Shown: piece by piece, positions 1-9,185 of the stretch
How the letters are laid out: each line of letters opens with the position of its first letter
How positions within the stretch are numbered: position 1 is the first letter of the stretch
Source of the DNA: Chitinophagaceae bacterium
GTDB lineage: Bacteria > Bacteroidota > Bacteroidia > Chitinophagales > Chitinophagaceae
Reading direction: 5' to 3'
NCBI GenBank assembly: GCA_019638595.1
Contig: JAHBTJ010000022.1
Span: 1 to 64,000, forward strand
DNA length: 64,000 bases
Made by a program: the position numbers and the translations under genes
Notes under the pieces: model-generated
What the model saw: the letters and a program-made list of their open reading frames with translations, nothing else
Told to the model about the DNA's origin: nothing
The model's database searches: none

Positions 1-165
1 TGTACGAAGTCGGAGACTTCGTACAGCATAGTTACATCTTTCCGGCATGTGCCTGGGCGAGTGCCTTGGTTCGAGTCTCACGTACCAGGGGCTTAGGGAT
101 AGGCGTTCTGAAACCAAATCAAACGTGTTGAAGGTTGGCAACCTTTGCGGCAATTTTAGATGTAT
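1..165. repeat. REP-like repeat element with two hairpins
   Basis: The window opens with a perfect inverted repeat, arms TGTACGAAGTC and GACTTCGTACA around GGA (1-25). A second hairpin, arms AAGGTTG and CAACCTT, lies at 131-145. The DNA between has no convincing reading frame and no sign of belonging to a neighbouring gene. The layout resembles dispersed REP-type elements seen between Bacteroidota genes; copy number cannot be judged here because only one copy is in the window and its left end may be cut off. Confidence 0.45.
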
Positions 166-229
166 TGTTCTTATTAAATCAAGCTCTCTAACCAATTCCC
201 AAAATTGAAAAGGTTTTCGACTGCTTTAT

Positions 230-1363
230 TTATCCCAAACCTTTTCCCCACTGTATCAATTTCAATACTTCCAACGGTATATTATTTATCTTTTCATCTC
301 TTTCCTCTCCCAGCCGCACTATAACCATTTGTTTTGATGGTATGCAGATGATATATTGCCCGAGTATACCACGGGCATAAAAAACTTCCTGCTCACCGGG
401 GATGATCCACCATTGATAGCCATAATAATTGCAGGGTTGTCCGGCGTCATCGGGTACCAGGCAGGGGCTGATGGAGCGCTTAAAATATGCGCTGTCAATT
501 ACAGGTATGCCGTTGATCTTACCGCTGTCCAGCATCAGTTGCCCCAGCCGGGCAAAATCACGGGCATTGGTGTTGAAGCAGCAATAAGCTTTTTCGTAAC
601 CGCCGGGCTTATCAATGCTCCATAGCGCAGGCTGCTCTGCACCGAGCGGTTTCCATAATTTTTCAGAAGCGTATTCAGCAAGGCTTTTACCCGTTGCTTT
701 TTCTACGATCAGGCCTAATAATTGTGTGTCGCCGCTCTTGTAGCGGTGTAAAGTGCCCGGAGCTTGTATGATGTTTACAGCCGTAGCTGTTGTATATACA
801 TCGTACCCGTAATACAACCGGGTGGTTGCCGAAAAAGGATTGGCGTAACTTTCGTTCCAGTCGCTGCCGCTGCTCATGGTGAGCAGGTCAACGATACGCA
901 TTTTCGCTTTTTCTCCTGCTGTAAACTCCGGCAGGTATTTGCCAACCGGGTCGTTGACCGAACCGATCTTACCTTCATGTATAGCTGCACCAATGAGCAA
1001 CGAGGTTATGCTTTTGGCAACGGAAAACGAGTTGGAAAGCGAGCTGTCGCTGTACCCGTTCCAGTATTTTTCAACCAGTATCTCCCGGTTTTGGATGACC
1101 AGCAAACCAACTGTTTTCAATGTGGAGAGGTAGCTGTTCAGGGTATCCGGTAACTGGCTGGTATACTGTTCAGACAATCGCCATGCAACGGGTGAGCCCG
1201 TGGCAACGGTATTGTTGTCGAAAATGGTATAATCGTCTATCCCGGCAAAATTATAGATCACTGCTTTATACAGGTACCGGTAACCGGTAACGAGCGGAAG
1301 TAGTAATAAAAGTAACAGGGCAAATATTACAGGCTTGCGGTACGATGTTTTACTTTTTTTCAT
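230..1363 (-). CDS. Serine hydrolase of the class C beta-lactamase (PF00144) family
   Basis: 377 residues. A basic N-terminus followed by one hydrophobic segment (about residues 11-26) suggests a membrane anchor or signal sequence, placing the enzyme outside the cytoplasm. The catalytic SxxK motif is seen as Ser114-Val-Ala-Lys117, and a Tyr208-Lys-Ser stands where the family has YxN/YxS. Relatives include esterases, D-aminopeptidases and 6-aminohexanoate-dimer-type hydrolases; the substrate cannot be read from sequence, and a true beta-lactamase is unlikely without an AmpC-like context. It stands alone, divergent from the 2-hydroxyacid dehydrogenase with 70 bases between the starts. ATG start; no clear promoter box. 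Confidence 0.88.
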   Translation of the reverse strand: MKKSKTSYRKPVIFALLLLLLLPLVTGYRYLYKAVIYNFAGIDDYTIFDNNTVATGSPVAWRLSEQYTSQLPDTLNSYLSTLKTVGLLVIQNREILVEKYWNGYSDSSLSNSFSVAKSITSLLIGAAIHEGKIGSVNDPVGKYLPEFTAGEKAKMRIVDLLTMSSGSDWNESYANPFSATTRLYYGYDVYTTATAVNIIQAPGTLHRYKSGDTQLLGLIVEKATGKSLAEYASEKLWKPLGAEQPALWSIDKPGGYEKAYCCFNTNARDFARLGQLMLDSGKINGIPVIDSAYFKRSISPCLVPDDAGQPCNYYGYQWWIIPGEQEVFYARGILGQYIICIPSKQMVIVRLGEERDEKINNIPLEVLKLIQWGKGLG

Positions 1364-1433
1364 GCTACCTTGTAAGGGTTAGGGTAAACGTGCTTATTTT
1401 CGGGCATCTAAGATAATTTAAAAAATACAAGAC

Positions 1434-2396
1434 ATGCGTATTGTTATTCTGGATGGGTATACGATCAACCCCGGCGATTTGACCTGGCAGGCATTTGAAC
1501 AATTAGGCGATTTAAAAGTGTATGAGCGAACACCTGTTGAGCAGGTGGCAGAACGTGCCGCCGGTGCGGAAATTGTTTTAACCAATAAAGCGAAAGTTAC
1601 GGCAAATGCCATTCAGGCATTAACATCGTTACGATATATAGGCGAACTGGCAACGGGGTATGACAACGTGGATATAAAAGCTGCTGCAGAGCGGGGTATA
1701 CCGGTTTGTAATGTGCCGGGATATAGCACCCATTCCGTAGCCCAGCTAACATGGGCGCTGATACTGGAACTAACCTGTAACACGGCTCAACGTTCGGCAG
1801 AAGTACATGCGGGAGCGTGGGTACGGAGCAAAGATTTTTGCTTTGGGCATGAAGGGCTTTTTGAGTTGCAGGGAAAAACATTGGGACTGGTAGGTTTGGG
1901 ACAGATAGGTACCGCTGTAGCCCGGATAGCATTGGCATTTGGTATGAAGGTGGTAGCGGTGGTAAGAAATCCTGCCAAATACAATTTACCGGGTGTGCGG
2001 TTTGTGAGCAGGGATGAATGCTTCGGGGAATCTGACTTCGTGAGCTTGCACTGTCCCTTAACAGATGACACAAGACAAATGGTAAATGCATCATTGATCA
2101 ATACGATGAAGCCTTCAGCGTATATCATCAATACCGCCCGTGGTGCTTTGATCAATGAAAAAGATCTTGCAGAAGCTTTAAATAACAAACGCATAGCCGG
2201 TGCGGCATTGGATGTATTATCGGCTGAGCCTGCTTCTGCAGATAACCCGCTGTTGAAAGCTGATAACTGTATCATTACGCCGCATATCGGCTGGGCCACC
2301 AAAGAGGCAAGGGAAAGGTTACTGGATGAGTCGGTAAAAAACATACAGGCATTTTTAGAAGGGAAGCCGAGGAATGTGGTGAATAGCCCCTCCTGA
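1434..2396 (+). CDS. D-2-hydroxyacid dehydrogenase (glycerate/hydroxypyruvate reductase type)
   Basis: 320 residues, the usual length for NAD(P)-dependent D-isomer 2-hydroxyacid dehydrogenases, which interconvert 2-oxo acids and D-2-hydroxy acids in the cytoplasm. The Rossmann glycine motif is GLGQIG at 154-159. The catalytic set is present: Arg236 in the NTARG motif, Glu265 in the SAEP segment, and His284 in the PHIGW motif. The overall pattern is nearest to glycerate/hydroxypyruvate reductases, but glyoxylate or other 2-oxo acids are possible. No neighbour shows a pathway. ATG start; a near match to the -7 box (TATTTTCG) lies about 40 bases upstream. Confidence 0.88.
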   Translation: MRIVILDGYTINPGDLTWQAFEQLGDLKVYERTPVEQVAERAAGAEIVLTNKAKVTANAIQALTSLRYIGELATGYDNVDIKAAAERGIPVCNVPGYSTHSVAQLTWALILELTCNTAQRSAEVHAGAWVRSKDFCFGHEGLFELQGKTLGLVGLGQIGTAVARIALAFGMKVVAVVRNPAKYNLPGVRFVSRDECFGESDFVSLHCPLTDDTRQMVNASLINTMKPSAYIINTARGALINEKDLAEALNNKRIAGAALDVLSAEPASADNPLLKADNCIITPHIGWATKEARERLLDESVKNIQAFLEGKPRNVVNSPS

Positions 2397-2404
2397 CCTT
2401 CCCG

Positions 2405-2578
2405 TAGCTATCAGCTGTCAGCTGTCAGCTATGGGCTATCGGTTTTGGGCGGTGGGTATTTGTGGTTTATGGTTTTTTGTTTAACCACAAACTTCAAACT
2501 ATAAATTTGCAACCTGTAACAGCCATCAAATTTCAAATTTCAAATCTCAAATGCTGATAGCTATTAGCTTCCCGCTGC
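2405..2578. repeat. Composite intergenic repeat, copy 1
   Basis: Low-complexity DNA made of three recurring word types: CAGCTGTCAGCT-like words, ACAAACTTCAAACTATAAA-like words and CAAATTTCAAATCTCAAAT words. The same three types recur between many gene pairs in this window (around 5.5, 6.6, 7.1, 36.0, 39.0, 47.1, 48.2 and 50.6 kb). It ends two bases before the promoter box of the ABC-F gene. Confidence 0.7.
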
Positions 2579-2579
2579 T

Positions 2580-2587
2580 TATCTTTG
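2580..2587 (+). promoter_or_regulatory. TAnnTTTG -7 box directly before the ABC-F start
   Basis: TATCTTTG matches the Bacteroidota -7 consensus exactly. Only four bases (CCGC) separate it from the ATG at 2592, so transcription would start at or beside the start codon and the mRNA would be leaderless. No good -33 TTTG is seen. Confidence 0.65.
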
Positions 2588-2591
2588 CCGC

Positions 2592-4484
2592 ATGCATTAT
2601 GTTTCAGCGGAGAACCTCGGGAAATCGTACGGTATCAAACCTCTTTTTAAAAATTTATCTTTTCACATAGAAGAAGGCGATAAAATTGCCATTGTGGCCC
2701 GTAACGGCTATGGTAAATCCACTTTATTAAAGATCATTGCCGGCAAAGAAGTGCCTGAAGACGGTAAGTTATGGATCCATAAAGATGTTACGGTTGCTTT
2801 GTTTGAACAGGAACCGGAGTTTATGGAAGACCTGAGTATACTTGATAATATCTTCCATCACGATCACCCTGTTATCAATGCCATCAAGCATTACGAAGAA
2901 GCCTGCGATTCGGATGACGCGGAGCTGCTGGGTAAAACCATTGTACAGATGGATGAGCTGGGCGCCTGGGATTTTGACAGTAAGGTAAAGCAGATACTGG
3001 GTAAGCTGAACATTCACCAGCTTCAGCAAAAAGCGGGTACGCTTTCGGGTGGCCAAAGAAAGCGGGTAGCGTTGGCGCGAACATTGATTGACATTGGCTT
3101 TGAACATAAGCATGTATTGCTGATCATGGATGAACCAACCAATCACCTGGATGTGGAAACGGTGGAATGGCTGGAACATTACCTGAACCAGGAAAATGTT
3201 ACTTTATTACTGGTTACCCACGATCGTTATTTCCTTGATGCCGTGTGCGATGAAATATGGGAGCTGGAAGGAAGTAATTTATACATTCACAAAGGCGATT
3301 ATGAAAACTATATAGAGAAGAAAGCTGCCCGGATCGAGCAGGATGCATCCAGCATAGACAAAGCAAAGAACCTTTACCGGAAAGAGCTGGAATGGATACG
3401 CAAACAACCCAAAGCCAGGACCACGAAATCAAAAAGCCGTATTGACGCTTTTGCCGGTGTGGAAGCAAAAGCTAAACAAAAGATCACAGATAACCAGGTT
3501 CAACTGCAGGTAAAGATGAACCGGTTGGGTGGTAAAGTAGCGGAATTGAAAAAAGTATACAAATCATTCGGTGACCAGGTTATTTTAAAAGGATTTGATT
3601 ATACTTTTTCAAAGGGCGAAAGAGTGGGTATAGTAGGGAAGAACGGGGTGGGTAAGTCTACTTTCCTTAACATGCTGCTGGACAAAGAACCTGCCGACAG
3701 CGGTAAGATCAATATCGGGGACACCGTAGTGTTCGGTTATTATTCCCAACAGGGGTTGGAGGTAAAAGAAGATATGCGGGTAATTGAGTTTGTGAAGAAT
3801 ATCGCTGAAAACTTTCCTTTGGCCAATGGCGGTTCTTTAAGCGCCGCCCAGTTTTTGCAGTTGTTTTTATTTGAGCCGGACCAGCAATATACGTATATAT
3901 CAAAATTGAGCGGGGGAGAAAAGAAGCGTTTGCTGCTGCTGTCCATTTTATTCCGCAACCCCAACTTCCTGATACTGGATGAGCCAACGAATGATCTTGA
4001 TCTTCCTACTTTAGGGGTGCTGGAAAACTTTTTAAGCGACTACCAGGGCTGTCTTATCATTGTTTCGCACGACCGTTATTTCATGGACAAGCTGACTGAC
4101 CACCTGTTTGTTTTTGAAGGCAAAGGGAATATCCGCGATTTCCCCGGTAACTATACCCAGTACCGGATATGGAAAAAAGAACAGGAAGAGAAGAAGGAAA
4201 CAGAGAGTGAGAAAACAAAAGCATCCGTTGCGAGGCCGTCTGCGGAGGTATCGCAAACCATTGAAAAAAGGAAGCCATCTTTCAAGGAAAAAAGAGAATT
4301 TGAATTGTTACAGAAAGAAATTTCCGATCTTGAAAAAGAGAAACAGGAGATACATCTACTTTTGGAAGATAGCACACTCCCTTACGATCAGTTGCAAAAA
4401 CTATCGTCGCGCATTGGGGATGTAAGCTCCATGCTTGATGAAAAAGAATTACGTTGGCTGGAACTAAGTGAGCTGATGGAATAA
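2592..4484 (+). CDS. ABC-F family ATP-binding protein (Uup-like)
   Basis: 630 residues with two ABC cassettes and no membrane segments, the mark of ABC-F proteins that act on the ribosome rather than as transporters. Cassette 1: Walker A around residues 36-44 (ARNGYGKST), LSGGQ signature near 152, Walker B ending MDEPTNHLD. Cassette 2: KNGVGKST, LSGGEKK, LDEPTNDLD. A charged linker joins them, and the last 90 or so residues are Lys/Glu-rich and likely coiled coil, as in Uup-type members. Role inferred: translation factor, or ribosome protection from antibiotics; sequence alone does not separate these. The start is fixed by the promoter box four bases upstream. Confidence 0.92.
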   Translation: MHYVSAENLGKSYGIKPLFKNLSFHIEEGDKIAIVARNGYGKSTLLKIIAGKEVPEDGKLWIHKDVTVALFEQEPEFMEDLSILDNIFHHDHPVINAIKHYEEACDSDDAELLGKTIVQMDELGAWDFDSKVKQILGKLNIHQLQQKAGTLSGGQRKRVALARTLIDIGFEHKHVLLIMDEPTNHLDVETVEWLEHYLNQENVTLLLVTHDRYFLDAVCDEIWELEGSNLYIHKGDYENYIEKKAARIEQDASSIDKAKNLYRKELEWIRKQPKARTTKSKSRIDAFAGVEAKAKQKITDNQVQLQVKMNRLGGKVAELKKVYKSFGDQVILKGFDYTFSKGERVGIVGKNGVGKSTFLNMLLDKEPADSGKINIGDTVVFGYYSQQGLEVKEDMRVIEFVKNIAENFPLANGGSLSAAQFLQLFLFEPDQQYTYISKLSGGEKKRLLLLSILFRNPNFLILDEPTNDLDLPTLGVLENFLSDYQGCLIIVSHDRYFMDKLTDHLFVFEGKGNIRDFPGNYTQYRIWKKEQEEKKETESEKTKASVARPSAEVSQTIEKRKPSFKEKREFELLQKEISDLEKEKQEIHLLLEDSTLPYDQLQKLSSRIGDVSSMLDEKELRWLELSELME

Positions 4485-4533
4485 CATAGTGAGCACTTTA
4501 ATATCATTTTTCAATCCTTAACAGCGTTTCAAC

Positions 4534-5478
4534 ATGTTGTCTTTTTTTCATACATCCACCGGTAACGCTTTTGTAGGTGCTGTATCTGCGCTTGTTTTGT
4601 GTATTTCCTGTAATGCTCCGCATAAAAATGAGGCGGATAAAAGCGCCGGCTTTCCCAATGAGCTGGTTCATTTCACCCCCTGGAAAAGCAATCCAGTGTT
4701 TGCGGGTACCGGCGCTTCCACATGGGACAGCCTGATCCGGGAAAGGGGGTATATACTCAAAGAAGACAGCACTTATTACCTGTGGTATACCGGATATAAC
4801 AGGGAAGAGCAAACGAAGTTTCTCGGACTGGCAACTTCTCCTGACGGGCTGAACTGGACAAGGTATCCGGGTAATCCCATTCATACTGCCCAATGGGTGG
4901 AAGATATGAGTGTAATAAAGGTGGATGGCGTATACTATATGTTTGCCGAAGGAAAGGATGATGTGGCGCATATTCTTACTTCTACCGATAAAATACACTG
5001 GACAGAACAAGGCGACATTGATATCAAAAAAGTGGATGGAACGCCTATAGATAAAGGACCCTACGGAACACCTTCTGTCTTCAGAGAGAACGATACCTGG
5101 TATTTATTTTACGAAAGAGGCGACCTGGGCATATGGCTGGCAACTTCCAAAGACATGAAAATATGGACGAATGTGCAGGATGATCCTGTAATTAAAATGG
5201 GACCGGAAGCATATGACCGGTTTGCCGTTGCCATGAACCAGGTAATTAAATACAACGGGAAATATTATGGGTATTACCATGCATCGGCTTTTGAGGACTG
5301 GAGCGAATGGTCTACCAATGTGGCTGTTTCAAATGATTTACTGCATTGGGAAAAGTACCCCGGTAATCCAATTATGGGTAATAACACATCCAGCGGTATG
5401 CTGGTAAACGATGGGGAGCAATATCGTTTGTATACCATGCATCCTCAAGTGAATGTATATTTTCCCGTGAAGGATTGA
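4534..5478 (+). CDS. Secreted GH43/GH32-like five-bladed propeller lipoprotein
   Basis: 314 residues. The N-terminus carries a hydrophobic stretch ending in LCISC, a plausible lipobox, so the protein is probably lipid-anchored. The body repeats short blocks of the form WYTGYN, GLATSPDGLNW and YYMFAEG, with an Asp/Glu-rich face, as in glycosidase-like beta-propellers (GH43, GH32, GH130 and relatives). Some members hydrolyse arabinan or xylan side chains, but catalytic residues cannot be assigned with confidence here and the protein may be a non-catalytic or DUF-type relative. It follows the ABC-F gene by 49 bases and may share its transcript. Confidence 0.7.
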   Translation: MLSFFHTSTGNAFVGAVSALVLCISCNAPHKNEADKSAGFPNELVHFTPWKSNPVFAGTGASTWDSLIRERGYILKEDSTYYLWYTGYNREEQTKFLGLATSPDGLNWTRYPGNPIHTAQWVEDMSVIKVDGVYYMFAEGKDDVAHILTSTDKIHWTEQGDIDIKKVDGTPIDKGPYGTPSVFRENDTWYLFYERGDLGIWLATSKDMKIWTNVQDDPVIKMGPEAYDRFAVAMNQVIKYNGKYYGYYHASAFEDWSEWSTNVAVSNDLLHWEKYPGNPIMGNNTSSGMLVNDGEQYRLYTMHPQVNVYFPVKD

Positions 5479-5488
5479 ACAGGTTGGG

Positions 5489-5637
5489 GTTATTTGAGAT
5501 TTGAAATCCGCCACGGCGGACAGGTTTGAGATTTGATGATGGTTTCAGGTTATAGGTTTCAATTCCTCAACTATAAACCCAAAACCATAAACTATAAATT
5601 GCTCATAGCCCAAGGCTCACAGCCGATAGCTCACACA
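5489..5637. repeat. Composite intergenic repeat, copy 2, with CCGCC/GGCGG hairpin
   Basis: Contains the TTTGAGATTTGAAAT word, a hairpin TCCGCC-AC-GGCGGA at 5507-5520, then TTTGAGATTTG again, ACTATAAACCC-type words and GCTCATAGCC/CCGATAGCTC words. Same family as the copies at 6.5 and 38.9 kb, which share the hairpin. Confidence 0.75.
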
Positions 5638-6504
5638 TTATTCCACATTAGCTTCGAGAAAGGCTTTTATTTTATCAAAGGAGTCTAAAAGGTTTTCGCC
5701 TGACCAGCCGTGCGCTTCACCGGGGTAAAAAACCAATTGATGGGTTACATCGTTTTCTTCCAGCTTTTCAATCAGCAGATCGGCCTGAGAGGACGGAACC
5801 AGCGGATCTGCGCCACCCTGCAGTACAATGGTGGGAGGGCTTTGCCCGGTAATGAATGTAACGGGGCTCGACTGGGCATATATTTCCGGGTCGGCTTCAT
5901 AGCTTTTGCCAGTAACGCTTAGCAGTATCAGTTGCTGTATGGGGCTCAGGCTGCCAAAAACAGTAAGGTCGGTTGGTCCGAAAAAATCTACGATTGCTTG
6001 TATGTGCTTTTCAGGATCATTCTTGTATCCATGTAATAAAGCCAGGTGCGCACCCGCGCTAAAACCTGTAAGCACCATGCTTTTTGCAATGTGAAGTTTG
6101 TTGCTGTTCTCCACCAAAAAATTTATTGCAGTCTTTACGTCGTTTTCCTGTACCGGAAAAAGGTTGGTGGTACCGTTTGACGCGAGCCGGTAGTTAATAT
6201 TGGCAATGGCATACCCTGGAAAGTATTTTTTTATTTCGGGTATGGCAAGGGTAAGGTCGGCTTTACTGCCTTCGGTCCATCCTCCTCCGTGTATCAGCAC
6301 GATCGTTTTGGTACGGTCATTCCTGCCTGCAGGCAGGTGGATATCCATTTTTTGTTGCTGATCTGTTCCATAAGCGGTGTCAATAATGGATCTTTCCGCC
6401 AGCGGCATATCAGGGTTGGTATCATTACCGCTTTCTTTTTTGCAACCGGCAGCTATCAACATCAGCAGTATAATAATGCCCGGTACCTGAATGCTAGTCT
6501 TCAT
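5638..6504 (-). CDS. Alpha/beta hydrolase lipoprotein (esterase/lipase, BD-FAE type)
   Basis: 288 residues. A signal peptide ends at IAAG-Cys21, a lipobox, so the enzyme should be lipid-anchored outside the inner membrane. The oxyanion-hole motif HGGGW is at 72-76, the nucleophile elbow GFSAG at 147-151 (Ser149), and a GGADPLVP segment and a GEAHGW segment supply the probable Asp and His. This is the arrangement of carboxylesterases such as feruloyl or acetyl-xylan esterases; the substrate is not known. Residues 57-61 are coded by a palindrome (CCTGCCTGCAGGCAGG, 6325-6340) that resembles a dispersed repeat. Intergenic repeats lie on both sides, so the gene is probably transcribed alone. Confidence 0.85.
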   Translation of the reverse strand: MKTSIQVPGIIILLMLIAAGCKKESGNDTNPDMPLAERSIIDTAYGTDQQQKMDIHLPAGRNDRTKTIVLIHGGGWTEGSKADLTLAIPEIKKYFPGYAIANINYRLASNGTTNLFPVQENDVKTAINFLVENSNKLHIAKSMVLTGFSAGAHLALLHGYKNDPEKHIQAIVDFFGPTDLTVFGSLSPIQQLILLSVTGKSYEADPEIYAQSSPVTFITGQSPPTIVLQGGADPLVPSSQADLLIEKLEENDVTHQLVFYPGEAHGWSGENLLDSFDKIKAFLEANVE

Positions 6505-6527
6505 ATATGTGGTTTGGGATTTATGAC

Positions 6528-6699
6528 ACTATATTTGAGATTTGAAATCTGCCACGGCAGACAGGTTTGAGATTTGATGCTGGGTTAAAGGTTTCGGGTT
6601 TGAGGTTTATGGTTTCCAATAATAAACAAAAAACTGTAAACAAAAAACTAATTGCTGACTGCTGATAGCTCAAAGCTGAAAGCTGACAGCTCATGGCTC
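6528..6699. repeat. Composite intergenic repeat, copy 3, with compensated hairpin
   Basis: Same word order as copy 2. Its hairpin, TCTGCC-AC-GGCAGA (6548-6561), differs from copies 2 and 6 at two bases that pair with each other, so the stem is kept. Confidence 0.75.
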
Positions 6700-6921
6700 T
6701 TAAATCGTGATCTGCCATATATATTTGGTTCCCCATTTCCCCCATTGTTTTAAACTCTTTTCGATAGTTTTATCTACTCCTTCATAATTGGTGGCGTTGG
6801 AAAGTTTTTTCTGGTTAGCGGTGTCTGTTACGGTTCCTTTGACTGAAGATGTTTGAGCTGTACACAACTGCAGCATACTACACAACAAAGCAGTTAGCAA
6901 GCAGGATAAGCATTTGGTCAT
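6700..6921 (-). pseudogene. Truncated outer-membrane receptor N-terminus fused to an unknown tail
   Basis: A 73-codon reading frame with a clear signal peptide ending near CTAQ. It continues with SSVKGTVTDTANQKKLSNA, which is the opening of a CarboxypepD_reg-like domain as found at the start of TonB-dependent and other large outer-membrane proteins. Instead of the rest of that domain, about 29 residues of unrelated sequence rich in Lys and Trp follow, then a stop at the edge of repeat copy 3. The best reading is a remnant left by deletion between two genes, or by repeat-mediated loss. A small secreted protein cannot be excluded. No promoter box is obvious upstream. Confidence 0.5.
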
Positions 6922-7220
6922 GGGTATTGTTTAAGGATAATAGTAAATAGAGTTATAAAAGTCAATAAAATACTTTACAGGTTTTCTTTATATCACTTAA
7001 TCTTACGTTAAAATAAAACAGGATGATGCATCAGACCGGACGATTCCATAAAAGAAATAATTTTTTTTCAGGTTACAGGTTTCGGGTTTGTGGTTTCCCA
7101 AACTATAAACCCCAAACTATAAACTATAAATTGCATTACTCATGGCTGATAGCTGCCGCTAATTTTTAAATGAAAATCTCCTAAATAGTACTAAATTGAT
7201 ACCATAACAAGCTTTTCACC
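6922..7220. repeat. Intergenic region with composite repeat copy 4
   Basis: Divergent spacer between the receptor remnant and the branching-enzyme gene. 7066-7162 holds the repeat words (GGTTACAGGTTTCGGG, ACTATAAACCCC, GGCTGATAGC). The rest is AT-rich with no reading frame or clear promoter box. Confidence 0.6.
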
Positions 7221-9185
7221 ATGAATGAAACCAGGAAACCTGATATACCCCGTTATGAAGACCTTCATTTTGTAGACAGCACAAAGCCTGTGTGGAACTA
7301 TTCCCTGTTTACAGATGAAGATATACAGAACTTTCAGCAGGGTACCCATTACCGTTTGTACGAGATCTTTGGCTCCCGTCCTGCTACGGTGCTGGGAAAA
7401 CAGGGATATTATTTCGCGGTATGGGCGCCCAACGCAACCTTTATTTCTGTAAAAGGCAATTTTAACGACTGGAATAATGAATCGCATCCCCTGTATGTAA
7501 GGCAGGACAATTCCGGCATTTGGGAGGGCTTTGTACCGGGAATGACAAAAGGCGAAGTATATAAATACCATATACACGGGTATAAGGGAAGAAAGCAGGA
7601 TAAAGGTGATCCTTTTGCCTGGTTTTGGGAAAAAAGACCTGATACCGCTTCTATAACCTGGGAGCTTGGTTTTGGGTGGAATGACACTGAATGGATGCAG
7701 AAGAGAAAACAGCATAATTCGCTGGAGGCGCCCTGGAGCGTATACGAAGTGCACCTGGCAAGCTGGATGCGCCCCGACAGAAATGATGAAGAATCGTACG
7801 CTACTTACGATGCGATCAAAGAAAAGCTGGTTCCTTATGTAAAGGAAATGAAGTTCACACATGTGGAGCTGATGCCGGTAATGGAGCATCCTTTCGATGG
7901 CTCCTGGGGATACCAGGGTACGGGTTATTTTGCGCCCACTTCCCGCTTCGGCGATCCGCAGGGATTCATGAGTCTGGTAGAAGCGTTTCACCAGGAAGGG
8001 ATCGGTGTAATACTGGATTGGGTGCCTTCGCATTTTCCTTACGACGCCCATGGCTTATTTATGTTCGATGGCACGCATACCTATGAATACGCTGATATGC
8101 GCAAAGGCTTTCACCCCGACTGGAACAGTTATATTTTTAATTACAGGAGAGGAGAGGTAAAGTCCTTTTTAATAAGTGGTGCACGTTACTGGTTTGATAA
8201 ATATCATATAGATGGCATCAGAGTGGATGCGGTAAGCTCCATGCTGAAATTAAATTATTCACGCACTACCGGGCAATGGGAGCCGAATGAATATGGGGGA
8301 GATGGTAATATAGAAGCGATCGCGTTTATCAAAGACCTGAACGAAACTATATTCCGCGACTTTCCGGATGTGCAGACCATAGCAGAGGAAGCAACCGACT
8401 GGCCGGGGGTAAGCAAACCAACATTTGAAGGCGGACTGGGTTTTGGAATGAAATGGATGATGGGCTGGATGCATGATACGCTCGACTATTTCAAGATGGA
8501 CCCGGTATACAGGAAATACCACCAGGATAAGTTTTCGTTCAGCATGATGTATTACTACGATGAAAACTTCATGCTGCCGCTCAGCCATGATGAAGTGGTG
8601 CACGGCAAAAGTCCTATGCTGTATAAAATGCCCGGCGATGAATGGCAGAAATTTGCCAACCTGCGTTTGATGTATTCTTACATGTTTACACACCCCGGTG
8701 GTAAATTATTATTTATGGGTGATGAGTTTGGACAAACGAATGAGTGGAATTATCAATCGGACCTGGACTGGCACCTGTTGCAATATGACGCTCACAAGTT
8801 GCTAAAACAATGTGTGAGCGATCTGAACGCATTGCTGCGATCGGAACCTGCCTTATACGAAAACCAGTTTAATATGTATGGATTTGAGTGGGTAGACCTT
8901 AGTCACAGGGCAGAATCGGTGATGGTATACAAACGTAAAGGAAAAGACCCGGAAAAAGATGTACTGGTAATATTGAATATGACACCGGTAGTGCATAATG
9001 ACTGGAAGGTAAAAGTATATGGTAAGTCGTCCTGGAAAGAAATATTCAACAGCGATGCCAAAGCATACTGGGGAACAGGAGATGTATACAATCCTGATAT
9101 ACAGAGCCAGCTACTGGATGAGGAAGAAAAGCTGTATGAGCTTACTTTGCATCTGCCTCCGCTGGGAGCGATCGTTTTGCGTTAA
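7221..9185 (+). CDS. glgB: 1,4-alpha-glucan branching enzyme (GH13)
   Basis: 654 residues. It moves alpha-1,4 chains to form alpha-1,6 branches in glycogen. An N-terminal CBM48 domain (about 50-160, with YYFAVWAPNA) is followed by a GH13 barrel. The nucleophile is Asp336 in DGIRVDAV, the acid/base Glu389 in AEEATDWP, and the third acid Asp457 in SHDEVVHGK. The SSMLKLNYSR stretch after the nucleophile fits bacterial GlgB. It is shorter than the E. coli enzyme because the extra N-terminal domain is absent. No other glycogen gene is adjacent. ATG start; repeat copy 4 lies just upstream. Confidence 0.93.
   Translation: MNETRKPDIPRYEDLHFVDSTKPVWNYSLFTDEDIQNFQQGTHYRLYEIFGSRPATVLGKQGYYFAVWAPNATFISVKGNFNDWNNESHPLYVRQDNSGIWEGFVPGMTKGEVYKYHIHGYKGRKQDKGDPFAWFWEKRPDTASITWELGFGWNDTEWMQKRKQHNSLEAPWSVYEVHLASWMRPDRNDEESYATYDAIKEKLVPYVKEMKFTHVELMPVMEHPFDGSWGYQGTGYFAPTSRFGDPQGFMSLVEAFHQEGIGVILDWVPSHFPYDAHGLFMFDGTHTYEYADMRKGFHPDWNSYIFNYRRGEVKSFLISGARYWFDKYHIDGIRVDAVSSMLKLNYSRTTGQWEPNEYGGDGNIEAIAFIKDLNETIFRDFPDVQTIAEEATDWPGVSKPTFEGGLGFGMKWMMGWMHDTLDYFKMDPVYRKYHQDKFSFSMMYYYDENFMLPLSHDEVVHGKSPMLYKMPGDEWQKFANLRLMYSYMFTHPGGKLLFMGDEFGQTNEWNYQSDLDWHLLQYDAHKLLKQCVSDLNALLRSEPALYENQFNMYGFEWVDLSHRAESVMVYKRKGKDPEKDVLVILNMTPVVHNDWKVKVYGKSSWKEIFNSDAKAYWGTGDVYNPDIQSQLLDEEEKLYELTLHLPPLGAIVLR

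Noticed and set aside
40-110. tRNA-like stretch with GGTTCGAGTCTC
   Set aside because: Bases on either side of the TTCGAGT loop do not pair as a T stem, and no acceptor or anticodon arm can be formed.
7191-8051. 286-codon frame antisense to glgB
   Set aside because: Shadow of a strongly conserved GH13 gene; no domain pattern of its own.
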